Source: Aplectana chamaeleonis (taxonomy: Eukaryota > Nematoda > Chromadorea > Rhabditida > Cosmocercidae). Taken from it: DNA of 64,000 bases. Positions within the stretch are counted from its first letter, which is position 1. The number at the start of each line of letters is the position of its first letter. A program made the translations under genes and the position numbers. The notes beneath the pieces were generated by a model. The model was not told the origin of the DNA. It did no database searches and saw only the letters and a program-made list of their open reading frames with translations. The stretch is taken from positions 340,001 to 404,000 of the forward strand of contig JAPDOI010000416.1 of NCBI GenBank assembly GCA_029168955.1, written 5' to 3'. This document shows positions 26,305-36,999 of the stretch, piece after piece.

Positions 26305-26672
26305 TCGAACCGTATGACTTACAACATAATGCTTACGCATTTTGAAGTGTCAAAAATGACCCACAATGCCGCTACATGAGTTAGAAGTTGGCCCTGCCCT
26401 GTATTTTCACGCCCCCTGTATTTGCCCTTTTCCTCCAACGCAGGGTTGTTGGGCCATCTTCGCCGTCAGTGACGTGTGTGGTTCACTTGTTATTCAATCT
26501 ACCAACACTACCAACGAAGAATGACCCAGCATCCTTGCGTTGCAGGATAAGGGCAAATACAGGGGCGTGAAAATACGGGCGGGGCCAAACTCGCTACTCC
26601 TGTAATGGCATTGTGGGTCGTTTTTGACGCTTCAAAATGCATAGGCGTTGTAATCTGGGCCATACCATTCTA
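26305..26672. mobile_element. MITE-like palindromic element (about 365 bp)
   Basis: The left arm (about 26,305-26,460) and the right arm (about 26,515-26,672) are inverted copies. Landmark pairs are GCATTTTGAAGTGTCAAAAA with its complement at 26,615-26,640, and GTATTTTCACGCCCC with its complement at about 26,560-26,575. The interior is about 55 bp. There is no coding capacity. It sits about 120 bp upstream of the first visible kinase exon. Target duplication not resolved. Confidence 0.7.
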
Positions 26673-26789
26673 TTTCGGTAGCAGATTCGCACGTGCCATG
26701 TTACCATTGAAGATATGATAGGTGTTTTGGTTTAGTAAGTGCGATGAACCCTCAAAGCGTAAAATTTGTTAGTAGGTTTGCTCTTATAG

Positions 26790-26909
26790 GACATGGTCCG
26801 TACTTCAAACAAGGAAGACAACAAACGCATCATTATGGATTTGGATGTGATATCTCGGGCCGACGCCTCACACCATATAGTTTTGTGCTATGGATATTTC
26901 ATATCTGAG
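26790..26909 (+). CDS. mek-1: MKK7/MEK-1-like kinase, exon with helix C
   Basis: The 120-nt exon (40 codons, phase 0 at both ends) is bounded by an acceptor TTATAG and a donor GAG|GTAATC. It reads DMVRTSNKEDNKRI, then IMDLDVISRADASHHIV and LCYGYFISE. The NKxxNKRIxMDLDV signature is characteristic of helix C in MKK4/MKK7 kinases, and the following IVxxYGYFI is the usual beta4-beta5 entry. The family usually has a Cys-Pro before IV, and here there is His-His. The preceding exon, expected to end shortly after the catalytic lysine, is not visible. The exon was too fragmented to stand out as an open frame and was found by homology to the family pattern. Confidence 0.85.
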
Positions 26910-28733
26910 GTAATCTCATGGAAAATCGACTAAATTGGCTGAATTTGATGATTAGCGAAGATTTTTTCAAGCCAATTATGAACATTATTTTCAAACATAG
27001 TTTTGTTCTTCTTATTCTCGTTACCTTGTTTACCTCCTTGTACCAACTATTTTTCTTGATGGCCGCAGGGAGGCCAGTGCCCTCCCCCACCTTTTCAGGC
27101 GTCTAAGGTCGCGGCTTCCCTCTGTGGTCATCTCAGCATTGGGCTTCTCTAACCAAAATCGGGATAGATGTGTTCAACTATTGAGAAAGCAGCCGATTTC
27201 TGTTTTTGAAAGGGGGAGCCTAAAAAGGTTCCGAGTTAGGGGTCGCGCGTGTATTCATAACCGCTATTTCAGGACGCATGCTCATTCCTCACTGGAAAAG
27301 GGGCATAATATGTCCGTTCGCTTAGCAGAAACGTCAGCAGTGCGGCAAGAAAGTGAAGCGAGGCTATGCGCTTTGGTGAAAACTATAAATTGACTGTACA
27401 ATCGAGTGGACCTTGGAGCATGTTTGCGTCAGGGGCAGAGTTCGGCTTCGGGAGTAATTTTGATATTTTGTTGGGCAGTCCGCCCCCTCCCCCACCTCTT
27501 CCACCAATACCCCAACAGGGTTCGGCGCGGGGTGTGGATACACCGGGGGGTCTGAGCTGCGCAAGGGTGGAGGGAGGGGTATCTGAGCTCCACCGGGAGA
27601 CCAAGTGAACCATTCTGACCGGGGTAGGTACACTGTTTAAAATTCTTTTTTTGCGAAGGTTTCGATAATACCGTCCAATTAAAATGAAACCTTGTTGTAA
27701 TTAAGTTTTCGTAAAGGCTACAATTGTAGTAAAGTTTCTCCTACGGTTGAGTATAAGGCACATAGGTTCTGGGAGTGTATCCAGGATAGTTTGGCATTAT
27801 ATCGTAAATAAGTTCAGATTGGAAGCCATTGTATGGGGGGGGGGAAGAGAAAAGTGGATGCTATGAAGCGATTGGCAAAGGCGAAGACGACGAGATGTAT
27901 TAAAGAAATGAATTTATTTATTTTTATTTATTATACGCCGTTGCCGACGCGCTCAAAAACAACGAAACAGCGCAAAGAAATCTTGGAAAGGACAAAACTG
28001 TAAACTACAAAATAAAACACAAAGAAAAAAAAACTCAATGCAACTATTCAGCGGCGGAGAGCAAGACTAATGCTTTGATCAACAAATTATTAGAGGGCGA
28101 CCCTAGCTAGAGTTAGGAGCTGGTAAAGGTATAGAGGAGACAGTAAGAAAGGACTGATGTAGTGCTAGAAGGCTGAAGTCATCAGTTTTTCCTGTTCCTG
28201 AAAAGTAGTTCATTATAATCCGTATCCAATTTTTAAGTTTGTGTTGAAAGCGGCCCTACCCACGCGGGTTCCTCGGATCCATATAGGTCCTCCGACCACA
28301 GTTAGGTATCTGGGCAAGATATCTTAAGATAATTTCAAGTCCCAATGGCTGAAACGTGTAGATTAAGGCAAATAAATCCCAATCTGCAGACATCTGGCAC
28401 CACATTTCGCTTATTGAAGTATGAAGGAACTCGTATACGGCTCTGAACTGTAGTAGGGACGACCTCATGGATGTGGAATAGAAACTTAAAGATTGACACA
28501 ACGTTGCTGTAGACATTAATCACCAGAAAACGAAAACTGTCTGCCACACCAAACACAGCCCAGCCCATCACATCAGGAGAAAACCACATGATACTTCCTA
28601 TTCCAGTAATTGTCATGAGTCCATAGATAATGTCCGAGACATGAGTTACATGAAAAAAACATGGTAAAACGAAGGGCTAGGAATCCTGAATGCCCAACAA
28701 GGAAAAATCATACATAATAATAAACGGCTAAGA
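26910..28733. other. Intronic stretch without genes
   Basis: No exon, RNA gene or clear transposon protein is seen. The stretch holds low-complexity pieces: a C-rich run near 27,480-27,510, a G-run at about 27,835-27,842, and a TTTA-rich simple repeat at about 27,908-27,932. Short open frames here have no recognisable features. Confidence 0.6.
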
Positions 28734-28761
28734 GTTGACCGGTGACCGTTGACCGGTGACC
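28734..28761. repeat. Perfect 14-bp duplication at the left edge of satellite B
   Basis: GTTGACCGGTGACC occurs twice in immediate succession, directly before the first degenerate monomer of the array. Each copy contains the short dyad GGTGACC. It marks the junction between unique sequence and satellite. Confidence 0.85.
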
Positions 28762-31700
28762 AGAGAATGTGCGGGACCCAGTTAGGAGTGTGCCGAGCGC
28801 CAGGGAGGGTGTACAGGACTTAACTGGGGTGCGCCGAGCGCCGAGAAAAGTGTGTTGGACCCAACTGGAAATGCGTCAAGTGCCGAAAAAAATGTGTTGG
28901 ACCCAACTAGGAGTGCGCCGAGCGCCGGCGAAAGTGTACGGGACCCAACTGGGAGTGCGCTGAGCGCCGGGAAAAGTGTGTGGGACCCATCTGGGAGTGC
29001 GCCGATCGCCGAGAAAAGTGTGTTGGACCCAACTGGAAATGCGTCAAGCGCCGGAAAAAAGTGTGTTGGACCCAACTAGGAGTGCGCCGAGCGCAGGCGA
29101 AAGTGTACGGGACCCAACTGGGAGTGCGCCGAGCGCCGGGAAAAGTGTGTGGGACCCAACTGGGAGTGCGCCGAGCGCCGAGAAATGTGGGTTGGACCCA
29201 ACTGGAAATGCGTCAAGCGCCGAAAAAAAGTGTGTTGGACCCAACTAGGAGTGCGTCGAGCGCCGGCGAAAGTGTACGGGACCCAACTGGGAGTGCGCTG
29301 AGCGCCGGCGAAAGTGTACGGGACCCAACTGGGAGTACGCCGAGCGCCAAGAAAAGTGTGTTGGACCAAACTGGGAGTGCGCCGAGCGCCGAGAAATGTG
29401 TGTTGGACCCAACTGGAAATGCGTCAAGCGCCGGAAAAAAGTGTGTTGGACCCAACTAGGAGTGCGCCGAGCGCCGGGGAAAGTGTACGGGACCCAACTG
29501 GGAGTGCGCTGAGCGCCGGGAAAAGTGTGTGGGACCCAACTGGGAGTGCGCCGAGCGTCGAGAAATGTGTGTTGGACCCAACTGGAAATGCGTCAAGCGC
29601 CGGAAAAAAGTGTGTTGGACCCAACTAGGAGTGCGTCGAGCGCCGGCGAAAGTGTACGGGACCCAACTGGGAGTGCGCTGAGCGCCGGCGAAAGTGTATG
29701 GGACCCAACTGGGAGTACGCCGAGCGCCAAGAAAAGTGTGTTGGACCAAACTGGGAGTGCGCCGAGCGCCGAGAAATGTGTGTTGGACCCAACTGGAAAT
29801 GCGTCAAGCGCCGGAAAAAAGTGTGTTGGACTCAACTAGGGCCGCACACTTTTGCGCCGGCAAAAGTGTGCGGGACCCCACTGGGAGTACGCCGAGCGCC
29901 GGGAAAAGTGTGTGGGACCCAACTGGAAATGCGTCAAGCGCCGGAAAAAAAGTGTGTTGGACCCAACTAGGAGTGCGCCGAGCGCCGGCGAAAGTGTACG
30001 GGACCCAACTGGGAGTGCGCTGAGCGCCGGGAAAAGTGTGTGGGACCCAACTGGAAGTGCGCCGAGAAATGTGTGTTGGACCCCACTGGAAATGCGTCAA
30101 GCGCCGAGAAATGTGTGTTGGACATAACTAGAAGTGCGCCGAGCCCCGAGAAAAGTGTGTGGGACCCAAAAATGAGTGCGCCGAGCGCTGAGAAATGTGT
30201 GTTGGACATAACTAGAAGTGCGCCGAGCCCCGAGAAAAGTGTGTGGGACCCAAAAGTGAGTGCGCCGAGCGCTGAGAAAAGTGTGTTAGACCCAACTAGG
30301 AGTGCGCCGAGCGCCGGCGATAGTGTACGGGACCCAACTGGGAGTGCGCCAAGCGCCGGGAAAAGTGTATTGGACCCAACTAGGAGTGCGCCGAGCGCCG
30401 GCGAAAGTGTACGGGACCCAACTAGGAGTGCGACGAGCGCCGAGAAATGTGTGTTGGACCCAACTAGGAGTGCGCCGAGCCCCGAGAAAAGTGTGTGGAA
30501 CCTGCGCGAGTGCGCCGAGCGCCGAGAAAAGTGTGTTTGACCCAACCAGGAGTGCGCCGAGCGCCGGCGATAGTGTACGGGACCCAACTGGGAGTGAGCG
30601 CCGGCGAAAGTGTATGGGACCCAACTGGGAGTACGCCGAGCGCCAAGAAAAGTGTGTTGACCAACTGGGAGTGCGCCGAGCGCCGAGAAATGTGTGTTGA
30701 CCCTAACTGGAAATGCGTCAAGCGCCGGAAAAAGTGTGTTGGACTCAACTAGGTGTGCGCCGAGCGCCGGCAAAAGTGTACGGACCCCCACTGGGAGTAC
30801 GCCGAGCGCCGGGAAAAGTGTGGACCCAACTGGAAATGCGTCAAGCGCCGGAAAAAGTGTGTTGGACCCAACCAGGAGTGCGCCGAGCGCCGGCGAAAGT
30901 GTACGGACCCAACTGGGAGTGCGCTGAGCGCCGGGAAAAGTGTGTGGACCCAACTGGAAGTGCGCCGAGAAATGTGTGTTGACCCCACTGGAAATGCGTC
31001 AAGCGCCGAGAAATGTGTGTTGACATAACTAGAAGTGCCGAGCCCCGAGAAAAGTGTGTGGGACCCAAAATGAGTGCGCCGAGCGCTGAGAAATGTGTGT
31101 TGACATAACTAGAAGTGCCGAGCCCCGAGAAAAGTGTGTGGGACCCAAAGTGAGTGCGCCGAGCGCTGAGAAAAGTGTGTTAGACCCAATTCAGGAGTGC
31201 GCCGAGCGCCGGCGATAGTGTACGGGACCCAACTGGGAGTGCGCCAAGCGCCGGGAAAAGTGTATTGGACCCAACTAGGAGTGCGCCGAGCGCCGGCGAA
31301 AGTGTACGGGACCCAACTAGGAGTGCGACGAGCGCCGAGAAATGTGTGTTGGACCCAACTAGGAGTGCGCCGAGCCCCGAGAAAAGTGTGTGGAACTCAA
31401 AAGTGAGTGCGCCGAGCGCCGAGAAAAGTGTGTTTGACCCAACTAGGAGTGCGCCGAGCGCCGGCGATAGTGTACGGGACCCAACTGGGAGTGCGCTGAG
31501 CGCCGGCGAAAGTGTATGGGACCCAACTGGGAGTACGCCGAGCGCCAAGAAAAGTGTGTTGGACCAAACTGGGAGTGCGCCGAGCGCCGAGAACTGTGTG
31601 TTGGACCCAACTGGAAATGCGTCAAGCGCCGGAAAAAAGTGTGTTGGACTCAACTAGGTGTGCGCCGAGCGCCGGCAAAAGTGTACGGGACCCCACTGGG

Positions 31701-33035
31701 AGTACGCCGAGCGCCGGGAAAAGTGTGTGGGACCCAACTGGGAGTGCGCCGAGCGCCGAGAAATGTGTGTTGGACCCAACTGGAAATGCGTCAAGCGCCG
31801 GAAAAAAGTGTGTTGGACCCAACTAGGAGTGCGCCGAGCGCCGGCGAAAGTGTACGGGACCCAACTGGGAGTGCGCCGAGCGCCGGGAAAAGTGTGTGGG
31901 ACCCAACTGGAAGTGCGCCGAGCGCCGAGAAATGTGTGTTGGACCCCACTGGAAATGCGTCAAGCGCCGAGAAATGTGTGTTGGACATAACTAGAAGTGC
32001 GCCGAGCCCCGAGAAAAGTGTGTGGGACCCAAAAGTGAGTGCGCCGAGCGCTGAGAAATGTGTGTTGGACATAACTAGAAGTGCGCCGAGCCCCGAGAAA
32101 AGTGTGTGGGACCCAAAAGTGAGTGCGCCGAGCGCTGAGAAAAGTGTGTTAGACCCAACTAGGAGTGCGCCGAGCGCCGGCGATAGTGTACGGGACCCAA
32201 CTGGGAGTGCGCCGAGCGCCGGGAAAAGTGTATTGGACCCACCTAGGAGTGCGCCGAGCGCCGGCGATAGTGTACGGGACCCAACTGGGAGTGCGCCGAG
32301 CGCCGGGAAAAGTGTATTGGACCCAACTAGGAGTGCGCCGAGCGCCGGCGAAAGTGTACGGGACCCAACTGGGAGTGCGCCGAGCGCCGAGAAATGTGTG
32401 TTGGACCCAACTAGGAGTGCGCCGAGCCCCGAGAAAAGTGTGTGGAACTCAAAAGTGAGTGCGCCGAGCGCCGAGAAAAGTGTGTTTGACCCAACTAGGA
32501 GTGCGCCGAGCGCCGGCGATAGTGTACGGGACCCAACTGGGGGTGCGCCGAGCGCCGGGAAAAGTGTATTGGACCCAACTAGGAGTGCGCCGAGCGCCGG
32601 CGAAAGTGTACGGGACCCAACTGGGAGTGCGCCGAGCGCCGGGAAAAGTGTGTTGGACCCAACTAGGAGTGCGCCGAGCCCCGAGAAAAATGTGTTGGAC
32701 CCAACTGGGGAAAGTCTGTTGTACCCAACTGGGAAAGCGTGTACCCAACTGGGAATGTGGGGAAAGTTTGTTGGACCTAACTTGGATCGCGCTGAGCGCC
32801 GGGGAAGGTGTAGGGACACAAGCGAGAGTGCGCTGAGCGCCGGAGAATGTGTGTGGGACCCAATTGAGGGTGCGCCGGGGAAAGAGTGCGGGACCCAAGA
32901 GGGAGTGCGCTAAGCGCCAGGGTAAGTGTGTGAGAGTGTGGGACCCAAATGTGAGTGGGCCGAGCCCCGGGAAAATTGTGTTGGACCCAATTGTAAGTGC
33001 GCCGACGCAGTGGAAAGTGTGTGGGACCACATTGG
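28762..33035. repeat. Satellite B: second 42-bp tandem array, intronic
   Basis: About 100 monomers of 42 bp with the core GTGCGCCGAGCGCCG and ending in GGACCCAACT. They are clearly homologous to satellite A (shared GTGCGCCGA, AAAGTGTG and GGGACCCA positions) but form a separate subfamily. A higher-order unit of nine monomers (380 bp) repeats at 29,041, 29,421 and 29,801, marked by the variant AAATGCGTCAAGCGCC. A longer unit of about 0.9 kb is present three times between about 30,040 and 32,450. Both edges are degenerate (28,762-28,860 and 32,690-33,035), with truncated monomers near 32,700-32,770. The array lies between two kinase exons on the coding strand, so it is transcribed as intron if the gene is active. 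Confidence 0.95.
29842..29873. repeat. 32-bp palindrome within satellite B
   Basis: CCGCACACTTTTGC, a 4-nt centre, then GCAAAAGTGTGCGG form a perfect stem. The equivalent monomers at about 30,745 and 31,650 have ordinary head-to-tail sequence here. A short templated inversion has therefore turned part of one monomer round. Confidence 0.8.
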
Positions 33036-33890
33036 GTTTCCAGGAACGATAATAACTAAGTTCTCATTTGGAAATGACTCGATTATTTTATGCGTCAAAA
33101 TACACGCCTACAAGTACGCCGGGAAGCGGCGTGGGTGTGCACCTTGTAAATAATATAAACATGTTCTCAGAAAAAAAAACAGGTTGCTTCAAATGTATGG
33201 ATAAGCACACACTAATCAGTGATTAGATACAAAAACAGGTGCTTGAACTTTAGCCAGACCAGACATGGCACAAACACTTGCTAGTTGGAAAGAGCGTCGT
33301 CCATTCTGGTTGCGTAGGGTATTTCAATCCTCTAAACCCGCTCATACACGAGATACACGACGCGGTTCGATCCGGTAAGATGCTCAGTTTTTGCAAAACG
33401 TTAGACCTCACCATTGTTTTGCAAAGTAAGGGTCACGAAAGTAGATTAGTCGAGAGTGGTAGATTTAGCCTATATATAAACTTTTGCCGTCTAGGATGGG
33501 CGCTGAAAGGCACTACACTGTGTGGCCCACCCCTGCCGCAGGTGCGGTCCCGCTTGAAGTCTGCATTTTTGCAAGGTATGAGTTAGAAGAACGCGATATT
33601 CGAGTCGAGCGTGGTTGATTTAGCTCATACACTCACTTTAACGGCATCATAGGAACGCCTAAGACCGCTACTCTGCTTGGGCTCACACTTTTTTAAAGTT
33701 TGTTCCCGCCGGAAGTCGGCAATTTTGAAAACTAGGAGCCGCGAGACATGTTTGAGTCCAGCGGGGTCGATTTACCCAGTATACAATCTTTTACCGTCTC
33801 AGTGTAACGCCGAAGACCACTACATATAGGGCGGAACAAGGTAAAAAAACAGTTCACAAACCTGAAGTAAGGTTCTAAAACAGCTGTAAC

Positions 33891-34506
33891 TTAAAGGCAT
33901 CGTACACGATGAAAACCGAATTCCAGCTTTTGCGTTCAGTCGGACTAGTGGGTCATAACAATGTCACTCAGGAAGTCTGGAGTTTCAAAAAGGCCTCTAA
34001 ATGAAGATTTGTTTATCACAAAAGTGCTCCCTGGGTTTTGGGGGCCGGCCTTGGGGTCGGTCCGTTGTTACAAGGAACAAAACTCCGTGGTCGCTGCCGG
34101 CGATTGTGCGTTGACGCGTCGTAGGGCGCAATGCACATGGCACTCGATTTCACGTTCGACGTCGATCGAAAGCAGCTGACAGCAATGGAAGCAGCAGATT
34201 AGTAACCCTTTTTCATTTCGTTCGAGAGAAAATGATCGCTCGTCTGAATGGCGTCCTCGGTGAATTGCTTCAACGCTGCGCCAAGGAACGAATCGTAAAA
34301 CAGTTCCTTGCGTTCTTCGCGCAACTATCCCAAGTAGATGTCGGCGGGAACTTCAAATTTGTTTTGAGCTTTCTTAAACTGGGTTTTTCTTGAAAATTTG
34401 ACGTTTTTGAGGGGGTTTTTTTGCAACCTTTAGTCACTATAGGGATATAAAAACACGAAAACGTCAAAAACGCAAGTACGGTTTTCATCGTGTACGATGC
34501 CTTTAA
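33891..34506. mobile_element. TTAA-flanked small inverted-repeat element
   Basis: The left end TTAAAGGCATCGTACACGAT and the right end ATCGTGTACGATGCCTTTAA are perfect inverses, with arms of about 25 bp that continue into ATGAAAACC. Both ends carry TTAA, which is compatible with a piggyBac-type TTAA target duplication. The interior has no transposase. A second left-type terminus (TTAAAGGCAGTGTTCACGAT) begins at the same TTAA (34,503), so two elements abut. Nested in the interior of the 3.7-kb element. Confidence 0.7.
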
Positions 34507-35798
34507 AGGCAGTGTTCACGATGATTTTCGTCCCCGAGTTTTTCACATAAAACAATGCGAAACAATGCGTTGGCCTCCAAGTGCTACCAAAATTTCGAAG
34601 AAATTTCGAGAAACGCATCAATTCGTCGTATTTTAGTGACATTATTCTATAGCATGGACTAGTTGTCCGGTTGGATGAACATGTTCATGGTGGTTGTCAC
34701 CGGGGTAAAATTGGGTCAATCAAACATAGAAGAATATTTCATGCAAAGCAGGATTAGTTAGGGTCCTAAGGAAAGAACGGAACAAAAGAGAGTAGAGAAT
34801 TGCAAAGGACGGGTCCACGACAGATTTCATTGTCACAACAAACACTTCTGTGATACTTGAGAGGCGGGGTGATACTTAACTTTTAAGAGACCGCGCGCTC
34901 CACGGCCAATCTTTTCAGTGAGTTTTTAAATTGATTTTTTTTGTAATTGCCTATACCAAAAGGAGATATTTGGCGCTTATTATCTGCATCCCAGTTATGG
35001 AAGTTGTATTAAGCAGAGGTATAAAAGCAATAATTAGAAAGAATCCGTTTCTCTTGAAGTGAGACGAAAACATCGAGTTTTTGGCGTGGGTGCGCAGTGT
35101 GGACACGCAGTCCATTAAGTGTTAAAGGCACAGGACACCCAGAAAATTATTTTTAGGTATTATCCCCATCTTCAAGAAGGTCACACTCTGATCACAATGG
35201 TAATTCTGAAATCGTCCAAGACCCCCAACGAACGGAGATGTGGCTCCTTGAAAATGCCTGTATTTTGAAGGCAAAATTTTGGTGGACGAGTTTTCTCAGG
35301 CCTGTATTTCTCTTGATTCGCAGTAGCGGCGCGAGAGCAGAACAGAATGAGGAGGTAGATCGGAAAGGCAGTAAAGAACGACGACTCGGTTGAAAATCAT
35401 CCATCCATGTAGCCGCTATTGAGATCGAAAATCAGGAAGGGGGCCGGGCCTGTAGTGGAGGCTGCAGAGGATCGGGCTCGTGGTGGTCGCTTATATCTCG
35501 CTTATTTGGAGGAATTGAGGTCTCGCATTTGGTACGTGTTATACAGGAGGGGTCTTCTACACAATTACACGAAAATCTCAAATGCATACCTGAGGGTGTA
35601 CTGTGCCTTTGTGCTCTTACAAAAAAGTTTACTAGGTGTTTTGAGCATAAAAGTCCACACCTAGCCAGCGGATTTAGGTGTGGACCTTTGTGCCCAAAAC
35701 ATCAAAAGTCCAAACCTAGCAAATTTTTCTGGAAGGCAACTTCTGGGTCGGTTAGGGTCTCATTCTGTAGGGTTACAAACCTAGTTCACTAGTTTTGC

Positions 35799-36335
35799 TT
35801 AAAGGGAGTGATCGCGATGAAAAACGTTATCGAAAAAACTACAAAAATCAGCTTAGATCAAAAACAGCTCAAAAACTATGAAGGTAGCGCTGTGAAAAAC
35901 GGGCTAGAATTAGAGTTATCAAGACCCTAAACTTCCAGTTCGTGCACACGTGCACAGAAAGATCACAGTCTTATGTGTAGCAGCCAAAATCATCGACACT
36001 CAGAGGAAGAAATAAATGCAAATTTACCTAATAAAACAGTTGAGCAATGAAAGAAAGCACTCCAGTCAATGTTTTTGACTTGATGTGTACATAAATCCGG
36101 AGGTTCATTGATTGAAATTCAATTTCAAGCCATTGATATTAGAGATCATCGATGCCGATGATGTGTGGTGGACTCGTCCAACATCAAAAGACAAGAAAGT
36201 TCAGGCTTCAATTTTTTTCCCCAGAACAGCGTTTTTTTCGCGATTTTTCCTTATAGGTTCTACTACTCAATACCCAGAAAAGGGTTTAGAGTGGAAAAGA
36301 AGACGAGCATATTTGAGCGCGACCACTGCCTTTGA
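35799..36335. mobile_element. TTAA-type small element, copy 1
   Basis: The left end TTAAAGGGAGTGATCGCGAT and the right end GCGACCACTGCCTTTGAA are imperfect inverses. The right two thirds match, in inverted orientation, the sequence at 53,071 to about 53,560 in another intron of the same gene. The shared landmarks run in the same order: ATTAGAGATCATCGATG, AACATCAAAAGACA and AAATCATCGACA. Two copies in two introns identify this as a repeated family of about 540 bp. Confidence 0.75.
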
Positions 36336-36999
36336 ACCCCGGGTAGCTCATTTGCAACTTATGTTACAGCTCTTTAAAACCATACTTTAGGTTTGTGGAC
36401 TTGGAATTTTTTTTTGCCTTGTTCCGCTACCTATGTAGCGGTCTTCGGCGTTACACTGAGACGGTGTAAGATTGCATACAGGGTGAATTGACCACGCTGT
36501 ACTCAAATATCCTACTCTCGTGGCACCTAAATTTCAAAAATGCCCCTTTTCGGCGGGACCACACCTGAGAAAAGGGTGAGTCCTGAAACTGTAGCGGTGT
36601 TCAGCATCCATGTTGGACGGTGAAAGTGAGTATGCCGGGTAAATCGACTACTCTGGACTCAAATGTTCTACTCTCGTGACTCCTACATTTCAAACAAATG
36701 TGGACTTCTGGTGGGACCACACTTGAGATAAGTGTGAGCCCATGCAGTGTAGTGCCCTTCAGCGTCCATCTTAGACGGTGAAAGTTTGTATACAGGGTAA
36801 ATCTGCCACCCTCGACTGGACTATCCTACTTTCGCGACCCCTTACTTTGCAAAAAAAAAATGTGAGGTCTAACGTCTCGCAAAAATTATGCAAATTGCGG
36901 GATAGAACCCGTGTCGTGTGTTTCATGTATGAGTGGGTTTTGGAGAATGAAATTCACAACGTAACCAGATTAGATGACGCTCTTTCCAACTAGCAGTCC

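Larger units (their letters stand above)
33280..36994. mobile_element. 3.7-kb element with about 0.6-kb terminal inverted repeats
   Basis: The left arm (about 33,280-33,890) is the reverse complement of the right arm (about 36,355-36,994), both starting with TGCTAGTTGGAAAGAGCG. The arms carry degenerate tandem subrepeats of about 157 bp, seen on the right from 36,435, 36,591 and 36,749 with the marker GTAGCGGTSTTC. The interior contains nested small elements and no recognisable transposase, so this is a non-autonomous or gutted DNA transposon. A target duplication was not found. Long arms with internal subterminal repeats recall foldback elements, but the superfamily is not assigned. Confidence 0.75.

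Noticed and set aside
23290..26789. Search for the upstream kinase exon with GxGxxG and the catalytic Lys
   Set aside because: No matching frame with splice sites was found on the plus strand.
27364..27633. Opposing open frames of 80-89 codons around a C-rich stretch
   Set aside because: Low-complexity composition, overlapping on both strands, no domain.
31516..32913. 465-codon plus-strand open frame in satellite B, and 31,791-32,819 on the minus strand
   Set aside because: Same arithmetic artefact of 42-bp monomers. It is intronic and overlapping frames are equally open.
36112..36390. 92-codon plus-strand frame
   Set aside because: It lies inside a repeated TTAA-type element whose other copy at 53.1 kb does not keep the frame.
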